A stretch of 64,000 nucleotides of DNA from Oceanibium sediminis (GTDB taxonomy: Bacteria; Pseudomonadota; Alphaproteobacteria; Rhodobacterales; Rhodobacteraceae): assembly GCF_003265325.1 (NCBI RefSeq), contig NZ_QGNX01000002.1, positions 372,001-436,000 of the forward strand, in the 5' to 3' direction. The notes under the pieces were generated by a model. That model saw only the letters and a list, made by a program, of their open reading frames with translations, was not told the origin of the DNA and did no database searches. Shown here piece by piece: positions 7,885-17,472 of this stretch. The position numbers were made by a program, and so were the translations under genes. Position 1 is the stretch's first letter, and each line of letters starts with the position of its first letter.

Positions 7885-8896
7885 GCCGGTCCTGATCTGG
7901 GGCGCGGGCGCCATCGGCGGCATCCTTGGTGCCTATTGGGCGCGGGCCGGGGTGCCCGTGCAGATGGTGGATATCGTGGCCGAGCACGCCCGCGCCTGTT
8001 CGAACCAAGGCCTGCAAATCGAAGGCCCGGTCGAGGAATTCCGCCAGGTCGTCCCCTGCGTGACGCCGGATCAGCTGAGCGGCCAGTACCGGCGCATCGT
8101 TCTGGCGGTAAAGGCGCAGGCGTCCGAGGGCGCGCTGGACGCGCTGCTGCCCCATCTTGCCGAGGACGGGTTCATCCTGTCCGCGCAGAACGGGTTGAAC
8201 GAGCGGGTGATCGCCGCGCGCGCCGGGGCCGGGCGCACCATGGGCGCTTTCGTGAACTATGGCGCGGACTGGCTCGAACCGGGCCGCATCCTATTCGGCA
8301 ACCGCGGCGCCGTGGTGATCGGAGAGATTGACGGCTCCGAACGCCCCCGCACCCGCGAGATGCACGAACTGATGCAGGTGTTCGAGCCGGACGCGGTGCT
8401 GACCACCGATATCTGGGCCTACCTTTGGGGCAAGCTCGGCTACGGGGCGATGCTGTTCGCGACCGCCCTGACGCCCGACAGCATGACCGTGAATTTCGCC
8501 GATCCCGCCCGTGGCCCCGCCCTGGCCGGACTGGCGCGCGAGGTGATGCGCACCGCCGTGGCCGAGGGCGTCACCCCGCGCCCCTTCAACGGGTTCGAGC
8601 CGGCCGCCTTCCTGCCCGGAGCATCGGAAGCGGATGCCCTGAAAAGCCTGGCGGACCTGGCCGAGTTTAACTCCAAAACCGCCAAGACCCACACCGGCAT
8701 CTATCGCGACCTGGCCGTGCGCAAGCGCAAGACCGAGGTGGACCCCCAGGTCGGTACCGTCGCCGAAATCGCCGCAAGCCACGGCATCGACACGCCGCTG
8801 CTGCGCCGCCTGGTTGAGCTGATCCACGATATCGAGGAGGGACGGCGGCAGATGTCCACCGACACGTTCCACGAATTGACCAAGGTGCTGGCATGA
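7877..8896 (+). CDS. Ketopantoate reductase (ApbA/PanE)-family protein
   Basis: This NAD(P)-dependent 2-oxoacid/2-hydroxyacid oxidoreductase-like protein has 339 residues. The N-terminal Rossmann motif is VLIWGAGAIGGILGAYWARAG. The catalytic-domain signature VKAQ plus AQNGLNE appears near residues 75-110, and the conserved KTHTGIYRDLAVRKRKTEVD-type segment near residue 275 matches the family. The start at 7877 (ATG overlapping the upstream gene) places the glycine-rich motif at the N-terminus. In this cassette it is probably a catabolic relative and not the pantothenate-pathway enzyme, since no panB/panC neighbours are present. Confidence 0.8.
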   Translation: MAEPVLIWGAGAIGGILGAYWARAGVPVQMVDIVAEHARACSNQGLQIEGPVEEFRQVVPCVTPDQLSGQYRRIVLAVKAQASEGALDALLPHLAEDGFILSAQNGLNERVIAARAGAGRTMGAFVNYGADWLEPGRILFGNRGAVVIGEIDGSERPRTREMHELMQVFEPDAVLTTDIWAYLWGKLGYGAMLFATALTPDSMTVNFADPARGPALAGLAREVMRTAVAEGVTPRPFNGFEPAAFLPGASEADALKSLADLAEFNSKTAKTHTGIYRDLAVRKRKTEVDPQVGTVAEIAASHGIDTPLLRRLVELIHDIEEGRRQMSTDTFHELTKVLA

Positions 8897-9636
8897 GCGC
8901 GCGCGCAGCGCTCGTCACCGGGGTGGTCGGCGGCATCGGTGCGGCCATCGCCACGCGGCTGGCCGCCGAGGGGGCGCGCGTTGCCGTCTGCGACCTGCAC
9001 GGCGACGCGTTGGACGCGGCGGCCGACCGGCTGGGCCTGCCCGGTTTCGGCGCGGACCTTGGCGACCGGGCCGCGGTGCAGGACATGGTGGCCCGGATCG
9101 GGGCGGAACTTGCTCCTCCCGACATATTGGTCAACGCCGCAGGCGGCGTGCGCGGCCAGGTTGGAACACCCCTGGAAGACGTGCAACCTGACGCCTGGCA
9201 CGCGATTTTCGCGGCCAATGTCGATGCGTCGCTCTACCTTGCACAGGCCCTTGCCCCGGCGATGAAGGCGAGCGGATGGGGGCGGATCGTGACGATCAGC
9301 TCCGGCGCGGGGCTGCGCCCCAGCCTGACCGGCATCCACGCCTATACGGCGGCCAAACACGCGCTTGTCGGGCTGACCAAGCAGCTCAGCCTGGAACTCG
9401 CCCGCCATGGCGTCACCGTCAATTCCATCGCGCCCGGCTTCATCCTGTCCAACCCCGCGACCGAGCGTCAGTGGGCCGCCATGGGCGCGGACGGACAGGC
9501 CGCCTTGGTAGAGCGCATCCACACCCGGCGCCTCGGCACGCCCGGGGATATCGCCGCCGCCGCCGCTTTCCTGACGGGGGAGGAGGCCGGCTGGATCACC
9601 GGCCAGATCCTCAGCGTCGATGGCGGCGTCACATGA
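8893..9636 (+). CDS. Short-chain dehydrogenase/reductase (SDR)
   Basis: This classical SDR of 247 residues has the cofactor motif TGVVGGIGAAIA near residue 9, NAAGG near 81, the catalytic Ser in TISSGAG and the YTAAK motif (Tyr and Lys) near residues 150-156, and the C-terminal ITGQILSVDGG. An Asp after the second strand (VCDLH) favours NAD(H). It overlaps the upstream gene by 4 bp and sits just before an M20 peptidase, consistent with a catabolic operon. The substrate is unknown. Confidence 0.88.
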   Translation: MSARAALVTGVVGGIGAAIATRLAAEGARVAVCDLHGDALDAAADRLGLPGFGADLGDRAAVQDMVARIGAELAPPDILVNAAGGVRGQVGTPLEDVQPDAWHAIFAANVDASLYLAQALAPAMKASGWGRIVTISSGAGLRPSLTGIHAYTAAKHALVGLTKQLSLELARHGVTVNSIAPGFILSNPATERQWAAMGADGQAALVERIHTRRLGTPGDIAAAAAFLTGEEAGWITGQILSVDGGVT

Positions 9637-9649
9637 CAAGGAATTTCCG

Positions 9650-11065
9650 ATGACGGACCCGGTACTGGCCCATGCCCTCGCTCAACGCCCCGAGTTGATC
9701 GAGGGGTTGAAGACCCTCGTCTCCTGCGCCTCGGTCGGGGCGGACCCGGCGATGGCCGAGGGGATGGAAGCCGCCCGCCGCCTGATCGAGGCGCGGCTCG
9801 AACGGATGGGGTTCGCGAACCTCCAACGGCTCGCCCCCGACGGTGTGGCAAACGGCCAGCCCAGCCTTTACGCGGAGCGGCTGGATGCGCCGGGCAAGCC
9901 CGCGGTGCTGATCTACGCCCATTACGACGTGCAGCCCCCCGATCCGCTGGACAAGTGGACGACACCGCCGTTCGACCCGGTGGAGCGCGACGGCCGGCTC
10001 TACGGGCGCGGGATCTCTGACGACAAGGGGCCGATGATGATCGCCCTCGGCGCGCTGGACGCCTTCCTGTCGGTGGACGGGGCGCTGCCGATCAACGTCA
10101 AGCTGCTGATCGAGGGCGAGGAGGAGACCGGCTCCCCCGCCCTGCCCGGCATTCTTGAGCAGCACCGCGACCTGCTGGCCGCCGATGCGGTGCTGTCCGC
10201 GGACGGCGCGCGCTGGCGGCCCGACCTGGTGGCGCTGAACGTCGGCTCACGCGGCAACGCGGGGTTCGAGATCCGGGTGCAGACGGCGGAAACCGACCTG
10301 CATTCCGGGCGCTACGGGGGCATCGTGGCGAACCCGCTGCACGTGCTTGGCCATCTGATCGCCAGCCTGCACGACGCGACCGGGCGCATCGCCGCGCCGG
10401 GCTTTTACGACGGCGTGGCCGAGCCGACGAACGCCGAGCGCGCCGAGATCGCCGCCGTCCCCTATGACGAGACCGCCGCCTTCGCCCCCATCGGCGCCAA
10501 ACCGCATGGAGAAGCGGGCTATTCCACGCTGGAACGCCTGTGGATGCGCCCGACCGTGGATGTGAACGGCATGTGGGGCGGATACACCGGGGCCGGGTCG
10601 AAAACCGTGATCCCGAGTGAGGCGTTCGCCAAGCTGACCATGCGCCTTGTGCCGGGACAGGACACGGCAAAAGCGCAGCAGGCCGTCATAGATCACCTCA
10701 AGGCGCAGCTTCCCAACTGTGCCACCTTGGACATCCGGGGCGAGCGCGGCGCCTCGGGCGCTTATGCCGTGCCCGAGGGGCACCCGCTTCTGGCAGCGGC
10801 CAGCGCTGCGCTAAAAAAGACCACCGGGCAGGAGCCGTTGAAAGTACGCATCGGCGCCTCGCTGCCGCTGACAGAGATCGTGGAGCGTATCCTGGGCCTT
10901 GATACGGTGATGTTCTCCTTCGCGCTGTCGGACGAGAATTTCCACGCCCCGAACGAGTTCTTCCGCCTCAGTTCCATCGACGACGGGCTGGCCGCCTGGG
11001 TGCAGATCCTGCGCGAGATCGCGGCCCTTTCCCCCGCCGATTTCGTCCCCTTCCGCCGGGGATGA
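9650..11065 (+). CDS. M20-family metallopeptidase/dipeptidase
   Basis: This is a dinuclear zinc peptidase-like protein (471 residues). Metal-ligand segments are visible: YAHYDVQPPDPLDKW (His, Asp) near residue 90, GISDDKGPM (bridging Asp), EGEEETGSP (Glu pair) and a late NFHAPNEFF (His). These resemble the CNDP-type dipeptidase subgroup. The start at 9650 is preceded by AAGGA with good spacing; an in-frame ATG 30 bases earlier overlaps the SDR and lacks a ribosome site. It probably hydrolyses a peptide-like intermediate delivered by the neighbouring transporter (inference). Confidence 0.88.
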   Translation: MTDPVLAHALAQRPELIEGLKTLVSCASVGADPAMAEGMEAARRLIEARLERMGFANLQRLAPDGVANGQPSLYAERLDAPGKPAVLIYAHYDVQPPDPLDKWTTPPFDPVERDGRLYGRGISDDKGPMMIALGALDAFLSVDGALPINVKLLIEGEEETGSPALPGILEQHRDLLAADAVLSADGARWRPDLVALNVGSRGNAGFEIRVQTAETDLHSGRYGGIVANPLHVLGHLIASLHDATGRIAAPGFYDGVAEPTNAERAEIAAVPYDETAAFAPIGAKPHGEAGYSTLERLWMRPTVDVNGMWGGYTGAGSKTVIPSEAFAKLTMRLVPGQDTAKAQQAVIDHLKAQLPNCATLDIRGERGASGAYAVPEGHPLLAAASAALKKTTGQEPLKVRIGASLPLTEIVERILGLDTVMFSFALSDENFHAPNEFFRLSSIDDGLAAWVQILREIAALSPADFVPFRRG

Positions 11066-11931
11066 GCGACACGACGGACAACCGCCGGGGCGCGCTGCTG
11101 CTGGTGGCCGCCGCCGCGGTGTTCACGGCGGATGTCTCCGTTCTGCGCCTGTTGAGCGAGGGGGTGAGCAACGGGCAGGTCGTCTTCTTCCGCTCGCTGA
11201 TGCAACTGGTGATCGTCGCGGGCTTCATCCTGTGGCGCAACCCCGCGCTGGCGGGGACAACGCAGCCCTGGCTGCTGGTCGCGCGCGGGATCACCAGCCT
11301 GATCTGCTGGTGGCTCTACTACGCCAGCTTCGCAGTGCTGGACCTGGCGCTGGCCTCTACGCTGACGTTCACCACCTCGCTTTTCGTGGTCATCCTCGCC
11401 CCCTTCGTGCTGGGCGAGCGGATCGGCCCGGTGCGCGCCGCAAGCACGGTGATCGGCTTTGCGGGCGTGGTGCTGGCCAGCGGCGCGAACCCGTTCGACA
11501 TTGCGCCGGGCGTGTGGCTCGGCCTCGGCTCGGCGGTGGCGGCGGCGGTGCTGATCTTCCAGAACCGGGTGCTGGCCCGTACCCAGGCCACGGCGACGAT
11601 CATGCTGTGGATCGCGCTGGTGGCCACGCTGGGCACGGCGCCCGGCGCGGTGATGAACTGGACCGCGTTGACCGGCGGGGATGTCGCGGTGCTGCTGATC
11701 GCAGGCACGCTCGGCACCCTTGGCATGCTGCTGACGATCGAGGCCTACCGCTACGGCGAGGTGTCCGCGCTGGCGCCCTTCCCCTACACGCGGATCCTGT
11801 TCGCCCTGCTCGCCGGCGTACTGCTGTTCGGGGAAAGCGCAACCCCGGCAGAGCTTGCCGGTTCCGCGATCATCATCGCCTGCGGGCTGATCGCGGGGCG
11901 GCGGATGCGCCGCGCCCCGACCGCCCTGTGA
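11062..11931 (+). CDS. EamA/DMT-family membrane transporter
   Basis: This 289-residue membrane protein has about ten hydrophobic segments in two EamA repeats, as in the drug/metabolite transporter superfamily (often exporters of amino acids or metabolites). The N-terminal repeat begins GALLLVAAAAVFTADVSVLRLL, and the second repeat starts near residue 150 (GVWLGLGSAVAAAVL). It overlaps the M20 peptidase gene by 4 bp (ATGA), so it is the last gene of the MarR-headed operon and convergent with the pyruvyl transferase gene. Confidence 0.85.
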   Translation: MSDTTDNRRGALLLVAAAAVFTADVSVLRLLSEGVSNGQVVFFRSLMQLVIVAGFILWRNPALAGTTQPWLLVARGITSLICWWLYYASFAVLDLALASTLTFTTSLFVVILAPFVLGERIGPVRAASTVIGFAGVVLASGANPFDIAPGVWLGLGSAVAAAVLIFQNRVLARTQATATIMLWIALVATLGTAPGAVMNWTALTGGDVAVLLIAGTLGTLGMLLTIEAYRYGEVSALAPFPYTRILFALLAGVLLFGESATPAELAGSAIIIACGLIAGRRMRRAPTAL

Positions 11932-11952
11932 GCCGCCCTTTCGAACGGCGCC

Positions 11953-12927
11953 TCAGACCATTTCCGCGCGAATCAGCGTCATCGCCTCATCCAGCGAGGC
12001 GCGCGCAAGGCTGACCAGCTTCTGCTTGCGCGCCTCCATCTTTTCCTCCGAATGGGTTTCGGGCAGCGCCTCGATCGCGGCGGTCACTTCGTCGGTAGTA
12101 GTGGTCCAGGCTTGCAGGACCGGCTGATCGAGCAGGCCGAGCACGCGCGTCACCTTCGCCCCGTCGCGGATCTGGTCGAACGTCACCAGCGGCACCTTGT
12201 GAAAGATCGACAACAGCGAGCCGTGCAGCCGCGTCGTGATCATGAACTCGGAGCCCTGAAGATCCAGCTCCGTGCTTTCGGGGATGGCGCGATCCAGGTC
12301 GAGCAGCGTGTTCACCCACTTGCGCCGCTTCCCGTGCATCGCCTCACGCACGTACTTGTCCACCAGCTGGTTGCCGCAGCGCCCGCCGTATTCGTTCTGA
12401 AGCCCGACCATGCACATGTTGGCCCGCCCTTCCCGGCGCGCCGCCAGCGGGGCGACGAAATGCGGATAGCCGATATCCGCCAGGGCCAAGTCGAAGCCGA
12501 CACCATCCTTGCTGTCGCGCGCGTACCAGGCATGGACCAGGCGCTCGGGCGGGTTACCCTCCAGGATGCTGACGGCGACGGCGATGCGCTTGCAATGCCA
12601 GAACCGTTCGAAAAACGGCAGCAACCCGTTGCCGAGCGGGCCACAGACGAAGATCAGCGTGGTGTAGGAATGCGCCCGCCGCTCGGCCTGCTTGGGGTTG
12701 ACGCAATGCGGCGTCAGTTCGGCGAGTCCGCCGTGAGGCCACAGGATATCCACCTCGTCATATTCTGCGACGACCTTCTTCGCGACGTTGTAGACCGCCA
12801 TCAGGTCGCCAATGGTCGTCCACACGCAATCCAGGTCGTCAGACCCGGAAAAAGCGATGAGTATCCTTGTCTTCCCCGGTCTGCGAACGGGTGCGGGTTG
12901 TGACAACTCCACCGGTTTCTCCACCAT
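11953..12927 (-). CDS. Polysaccharide pyruvyl transferase family protein
   Basis: This 324-residue protein has the features of the PS_pyruv_trans (WcaK/CsaB) family, including the C-terminal active-site-like block TTRLHGSLLSIFHKVPLVTFD (about residues 231-251). Family members add ketal pyruvate to sugars of exopolysaccharides and cell-wall polymers using phosphoenolpyruvate. It is divergent from two O-antigen-ligase-like membrane proteins, which supports a role in surface polysaccharide synthesis. No glycosyltransferases lie directly beside it, so the polymer is not identified. Confidence 0.8.
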   Translation of the reverse strand: MVEKPVELSQPAPVRRPGKTRILIAFSGSDDLDCVWTTIGDLMAVYNVAKKVVAEYDEVDILWPHGGLAELTPHCVNPKQAERRAHSYTTLIFVCGPLGNGLLPFFERFWHCKRIAVAVSILEGNPPERLVHAWYARDSKDGVGFDLALADIGYPHFVAPLAARREGRANMCMVGLQNEYGGRCGNQLVDKYVREAMHGKRRKWVNTLLDLDRAIPESTELDLQGSEFMITTRLHGSLLSIFHKVPLVTFDQIRDGAKVTRVLGLLDQPVLQAWTTTTDEVTAAIEALPETHSEEKMEARKQKLVSLARASLDEAMTLIRAEMV

Positions 12928-13129
12928 TTACGTCAATTCCCTTGTACACGTGCTGCCCCGCACAGGTCCGAAGTATCATGGCGACCCAACAGTTAGCAAC
13001 TGATGCAAGAACCTGAACGAACAGGCAAAAAAGCCACGGTTTCGCGGTTCCGCGCCCATTGCGGGGGGATTTCATGTCATATCGCCCCCCTGTCAGGGTA
13101 TAGTTTACTTAAAAAGATCGAGGCAGAGC

Positions 13130-14410
13130 ATGACATCCACCCCCACCGAGCGCCCCCAGGAGGTTGCCGAGGTCGATCAGACCGTGTTCTGGCTGGGCCT
13201 GTTCTATGCGCTGATCGGAGTCGCATCCTTCGCCGCATGGGCGCTGATCGGGGACGGAGACGGGGCGCGCAACCGATCCCCCATCGATCTGCCGCCCTTC
13301 TTCGGACTGCTCGCGATTTTCGCGGCAATCAGCCTGGGGCTGCGGTCCAACACGATCCGCTTCCGCCTGACGCTGCCGGAAAAAGTGGCTGCCGGGGTGC
13401 TTGGCGTCGCGATCGTCTACGGCATCGCGATGAATGCGACCCATCCGCAGTTCGCAATCAACGGGCTGTCCATGCGCGCCACGCACCTTCTGGCGGCCAT
13501 GGGCCTGTGCTACATCCTCAGCCGGACGACGACGGCCACTTCCGAGTTCATCATCGGAACGATCCCCGCACAGACCCTGCTGCATATGCCGATCGTCGTT
13601 TGGCTCTATGTGTTCCACGTGCATGACCCGTCGATCAACTGGGCGGGCGGGCCGATCGGATACTGGCACGTGCGGATCTGGGGCATGATCCTGGCGGCGG
13701 GCCTGTGCGCGACGATCGGGATTTACGCGGCGCACCCGAAGGCGGCCCTACCAGGGCATATTCTGACCTTCGTGGTGCTGTTCCTGTTGTCCACGGCGCT
13801 GTTCTGGTCCGGCGGCCGCGCGGCGCTACTCGGGGTGGGCGGCGCGGTGATCCTTTCAACGATCCTGCTGCCGGGGGCGTTTCTGCGCGCGCTGCCGCTC
13901 GTTCTTGCTGCACTTGTGGCGGGGGCAGGAACGTCGCTTGTTCTGGATGTGCCCTACGACTCCTACGGCGCGCTCAACTCCCTCCTGCGTTCGACCCAGG
14001 TGGCGTCAGGCGACGCACTGGCCAGCGGGCGGCTGGACATCTGGCGCGAGGCGCTGGCGGAGGCGATGGATCACCCGTACTTCGGGCACGGTTTCGACCA
14101 GTACTTCTTCGGCAGCACCGAGGAGGGTCTGCGTCATTCCCAGCCTCATAATTTCATCGTTCAGTTCATATACGATTTCGGCTTCCTCGGCGGCGCGGCG
14201 GCCCTGTTCCTCCTGCTCTCGCTCTGGGTACGGGGGGTCGCACGCACTGTTCAGGGGCACGAAAGCTGGAAATACGGCGCGCTCAGCGCCTCGATCTGCC
14301 TTGGCGTGATGGCGCTGCTGGACGGCGCGATGTATCACAACGACCCGCTGCTCGCGGTGGCGATCTGTTTTGCCGTGCTGTTGGCAAGGCCCGAAGACCG
14401 CTCTGCCTGA
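13130..14410 (+). CDS. O-antigen ligase/Wzy polymerase-like membrane protein (copy 1)
   Basis: This integral membrane protein (426 residues, about 10-12 helices) has the O-antigen-ligase (PF04932) pattern. A polar motif FWSGGRAALLG lies after a helix near residue 225. A large periplasmic loop carries SGRLDIWREAL, HPYFGHGFDQYF and HSQPHNFIVQFIYDFGFLGG, where the His is the residue typically essential in WaaL/Wzy enzymes. It would ligate or polymerise undecaprenyl-linked glycans. The ATG is preceded by GAGG. It is followed, with almost no gap, by a divergent paralogue. Confidence 0.8.
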   Translation: MTSTPTERPQEVAEVDQTVFWLGLFYALIGVASFAAWALIGDGDGARNRSPIDLPPFFGLLAIFAAISLGLRSNTIRFRLTLPEKVAAGVLGVAIVYGIAMNATHPQFAINGLSMRATHLLAAMGLCYILSRTTTATSEFIIGTIPAQTLLHMPIVVWLYVFHVHDPSINWAGGPIGYWHVRIWGMILAAGLCATIGIYAAHPKAALPGHILTFVVLFLLSTALFWSGGRAALLGVGGAVILSTILLPGAFLRALPLVLAALVAGAGTSLVLDVPYDSYGALNSLLRSTQVASGDALASGRLDIWREALAEAMDHPYFGHGFDQYFFGSTEEGLRHSQPHNFIVQFIYDFGFLGGAAALFLLLSLWVRGVARTVQGHESWKYGALSASICLGVMALLDGAMYHNDPLLAVAICFAVLLARPEDRSA

Positions 14411-14416
14411 TCCGTG

Positions 14417-15682
14417 ATGGCGCTTCCAAAGCCAAACTTGATCCACGGCCTTTTCATCTTCGCTTTGTTTCATGCCGTTATGCCCGTACTGAACCACTTC
14501 GGCTTGTTAAGCATCCCAGGCGTCCCCTTGGGGGCGAAGGTGATCCCGGTGGCACCTCTACAAGCGTCGATGAGCGGAATCATTGTGATCGCGCTGCTGC
14601 ACAAATTTCCCTTTGGGGCATCTGCACCGCCGCTATCCGCAACCGTCAAGATTTCTATTCTGGGCTTCGTATTCGCATTCTTCTGGGGGGCATTGTTCAA
14701 CGCGCTGTGGCCTGAGTGGGCACTTGCACGGCTATTGATGCGGGTAGCGCCGATCCTCGGCGCGGGTGCCCTGCTCTATGTATTGAACCGCACGCCTGCG
14801 AGAACAGGCTACTGGATTGTCCTTGCGATCATCCTTCAACCACTGATCCATCTGCCGACGCTTGTACACGCGCTCGTTACATCCGGGGGAGATGCAGCCG
14901 TCAACTGGAACAAAGGTCCGGCTGGCTACCCGAACGTCCGCCAGTGGGGCATGCTCGTCGCAACTGGCTTCGTCATGGTACTTGGCGGTTTGGGTGCATG
15001 GATGTCACCTTCCCGCCTCGTGAAGTTGAGCGGGGGTATCTGCCTGACAGTGCTGGCCGGACTCCTGTTCTTTTCCGGTACGCGTGCAGGCGTTATCGGC
15101 GTTTTCCTGGGTGTTGCGGGGGTTTGGCTACTGCGACCCAACGGAATTGGCCGGACAATCTGGCTTGCATCAGTCGCCCTTACTGCCGGGCTGCTGCTTT
15201 CGCTCTGGTTCGAACCGCCCTCACCCAACTACGGCCTGTTCAACTCAATGACTCGCTGGACCGAGGGCGTTGACGGGCGCGACGTCACATCGGGGCGACT
15301 GACCCTCTGGATAGTTGGCGCTCAGATGGTCCTGGATTACCCACTTTTCGGACACGGCCTTGATCAGCTGATCTTGTTCAATCCACCGGAGTTCAAACAG
15401 CATCACCTTCACAACACGCCGCTGCAGCTTCTGTTCGACTTCGGATTGGTCGGCGGCATTGCGGTGATGCTTCTGCTCGCGACCGTCTGGCGCCGCGCCA
15501 TCGTTGCCGGCCGCGACGCTCATGACCCCGCCAAGGCAGCTGCGCTTGGCGGGCTACTTACCCTTGTCGCCATGTGCCCTTTCGAGGATATCCTCTATCA
15601 CACAGACCTGCTGGCCACGACCATGTTGCTTACCGCTGTCCTCCTGTCGCGCCCGCTTGCCAGCCCGTCGGCAAAGAGATAG
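14417..15682 (+). CDS. O-antigen ligase/Wzy polymerase-like membrane protein (copy 2)
   Basis: This is a second membrane protein of the same family (421 residues), immediately downstream of copy 1. Aligned landmarks recur in the same order: [72 protein letters not shown] and [11 protein letters not shown]. Identity to copy 1 is clearly moderate, so the duplication is old or the second gene was acquired separately. By eye its codon use is less GC-rich at third positions than the neighbours. A GTG three bases before the ATG is an alternative start. Confidence 0.8.
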   Translation: MALPKPNLIHGLFIFALFHAVMPVLNHFGLLSIPGVPLGAKVIPVAPLQASMSGIIVIALLHKFPFGASAPPLSATVKISILGFVFAFFWGALFNALWPEWALARLLMRVAPILGAGALLYVLNRTPARTGYWIVLAIILQPLIHLPTLVHALVTSGGDAAVNWNKGPAGYPNVRQWGMLVATGFVMVLGGLGAWMSPSRLVKLSGGICLTVLAGLLFFSGTRAGVIGVFLGVAGVWLLRPNGIGRTIWLASVALTAGLLLSLWFEPPSPNYGLFNSMTRWTEGVDGRDVTSGRLTLWIVGAQMVLDYPLFGHGLDQLILFNPPEFKQHHLHNTPLQLLFDFGLVGGIAVMLLLATVWRRAIVAGRDAHDPAKAAALGGLLTLVAMCPFEDILYHTDLLATTMLLTAVLLSRPLASPSAKR

Positions 15683-15723
15683 GGAAATTCACCACACCAC
15701 TTTACCACCGCAAGAGGACCGGC

Positions 15724-16287
15724 ATGCCCAAGATCAACGGCAACGAAATTCGCCCCGGCAACGTGCTGGAGCATAACGACGGCCTCTGGGTCGCGGTGAA
15801 GGTCAGCCACGTCAAGCCGGGCAAGGGCGGCGCCTTCGCGCAGGTGGAGATGAAGAACCTGCGCAACGGCTCCAAGCTGAACGAGCGGTTCCGCGCCGCG
15901 GACAAGGTAGAGCGGGTGCGCCTCGAACAGAAGGACCAGCAGTTCCTTTACGAGACCGACGGCATGCTCGTCTTCATGGATTCCGAGACTTATGAGCAGA
16001 TCGAACTGCCCGCCGACATCCTCGGCGACCGGCGGCCGTTCTTGCAGGACGGCATGACCATCACCGTCGAATTCCACGAGGAAGAAGCCCTGTCCGCCAC
16101 CCTACCCCAGAAGGTCACCTGCACCGTGACCGAGACGGAGCCGGTGGTGAAGGGTCAGACCGCCGCCAACAGCTTCAAGCCCGCGACGCTGGACAACGGC
16201 GTGCGGATCACCATCCCGCCCTTCGTCGGCGAAGGTGAGCAGGTGGTGGTCAACACCGAAACCATGGAATATTCCGAGCGCGCCTAA
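15724..16287 (+). CDS. efp: Translation elongation factor P
   Basis: Elongation factor P (187 residues) relieves ribosome stalling at consecutive prolines. The KOW-like N-terminal domain carries [13 protein letters not shown], with Lys34 at the tip position that is post-translationally modified in many bacteria. The two following OB domains end in [25 protein letters not shown], the canonical C-terminus. The start ATG follows AAGAGGACCGGC. Its 3' end overlaps the convergent BNR-repeat gene by 4 bp. Confidence 0.97.
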   Translation: MPKINGNEIRPGNVLEHNDGLWVAVKVSHVKPGKGGAFAQVEMKNLRNGSKLNERFRAADKVERVRLEQKDQQFLYETDGMLVFMDSETYEQIELPADILGDRRPFLQDGMTITVEFHEEEALSATLPQKVTCTVTETEPVVKGQTAANSFKPATLDNGVRITIPPFVGEGEQVVVNTETMEYSERA

Positions 16288-17326
16288 GCTTCAGGCGCGA
16301 CTTCCACGGACAGGATCGTGGGCAGGTGGCGCAAGGACTCGTCCCAGCTGTCACCCGCGTTCTGGCTGGAAAACAGGGAGCCGGTGTTCGTCCCGAAATA
16401 AAGCGCTCCCCCGGGCGCGGCGCACATCGCCTGGCGAAGCACGGTGAAATGCGCCCGCTCCGGCAGGCCGTTGCGCAACGGCTGCCAACTCGCCCCCCGG
16501 TCACGGGTACGCCAGACGGCGGGGCGGGCTTCGGGCGGGAAGCGCCCCTTTGAATCGCCGTTCAGCGGGAAGTACCACGCGGTGTCCGGGTCCCCCGGGT
16601 CCACCGCGACCGGGAACCCGAAGGACGACGGCAAGCCATCCTCGATACTCACCCACGCCTGACCGCCATCGTCCGAGCGGTACATGCCGCAATGGTTCTG
16701 CTGGTACAGCACATCCCCCGCCCCCGGCGCGCGCACAAGGTTGTGCACGCATTGGCCAACCTCGGGATAGCTATGCTCGGGCGGGGCATAGTCCATGCGC
16801 GTGCCCCGGTTCCGGGGCACCCAGGTCTGTCCGCCATCCTCGGTAAAGAACACGCCTGCGGTAGACACCCCGACCCAAAGTCGTTCCGACGCGTCCGGGT
16901 CGTGCAGGATCGTGTGCAGGGTCAGCCCCGCCCCGCCGGGCATCCATTGCGGGCGGCTCGGGTGATGCGCCAGCCCCTCGACCAGTGACCAGCTTTCGCC
17001 GTTGTCGCGGCTGATGAAGATGTTCGCGGGCTTCACCCCGAGGTAGAGCGCATCGCCCGCGCGGCCCAGTGACCAGAGCCCTTCGATCGGGGTACGCCAA
17101 GGCTCAGCCCGGCGTCGAAGCGCGTCCAGCTTGCCCCCCGGTCGTCAGAGCGCCAGACACCCCGGCCGAGCCAGTCGTCCCCGCCGGCGGCCCAGAGCTG
17201 TTCGCCATCGCCGATCACGTGGTTGATAGGCGCGCCGTCGCAATGGGGGCCGCTCAGCCCGCCCGTGGCATCGTGCAGGAACACGCCCTTGGTTGTGCCG
17301 ATGAGTATGCAATGGGGGTTCGCCAT
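16284..17326 (-). pseudogene. Exo-alpha-sialidase/BNR-repeat (beta-propeller) protein, disrupted by a frameshift
   Basis: One homologous protein is split between two frames. The N-terminal part (start 17326, MANPHCILIGTTKGVFL, then GVWRSDDRGASWTRFDAGL) runs into a stop at 17033-17035. The rest continues in another frame from about 17100 (RTPIEGLWSLGRAGDALYLGVKPANIF) to the stop at 16284, with repeated BNR/Asp-box motifs such as SRDNGESW, TEDGGQTW, SDDGGQAW and TRDRGASW. The apparent ATG-equivalent at 17036 is only a GTG inside the continuous homologous sequence. One inserted base between roughly 17095 and 17105 would restore a protein of about 347 residues. It may be a real pseudogene or a sequencing error. 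Confidence 0.75.
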
Positions 17327-17396
17327 GTCCGGCCCTCCTGCTGTCGCGGCGCAATCATAGCAGGATTCGACGCGCCCCGCGCGGGGCGAAATACAA

Positions 17397-17423
17397 CGGG
17401 CCGGAAGCGCTGCTTCCGGCCCG
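17397..17423 (-). terminator. Rho-independent-like terminator downstream of cpdB
   Basis: A perfect 12-bp stem (CGGGCCGGAAGC and its complement) has a 3-base loop. On the minus strand it is followed by TTGTATTTC, a modest U-rich tail. It lies about 50 bases beyond the cpdB stop. A second 8-bp hairpin (arms 17438-17445 and 17451-17458) lies between it and the stop codon. Confidence 0.6.
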
Positions 17424-17472
17424 TCTCAGGGGGTTGGCGGGCCGCGCCGGGCGGCCCGTATCAAGGCAGCGC

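Noticed and set aside
17033-17326. Separate small gene for the N-terminal BNR fragment
   Set aside because: It lacks a complete domain and its C-terminal residues after the shift point are out of frame with the homologous continuation, so it is part of one disrupted gene.
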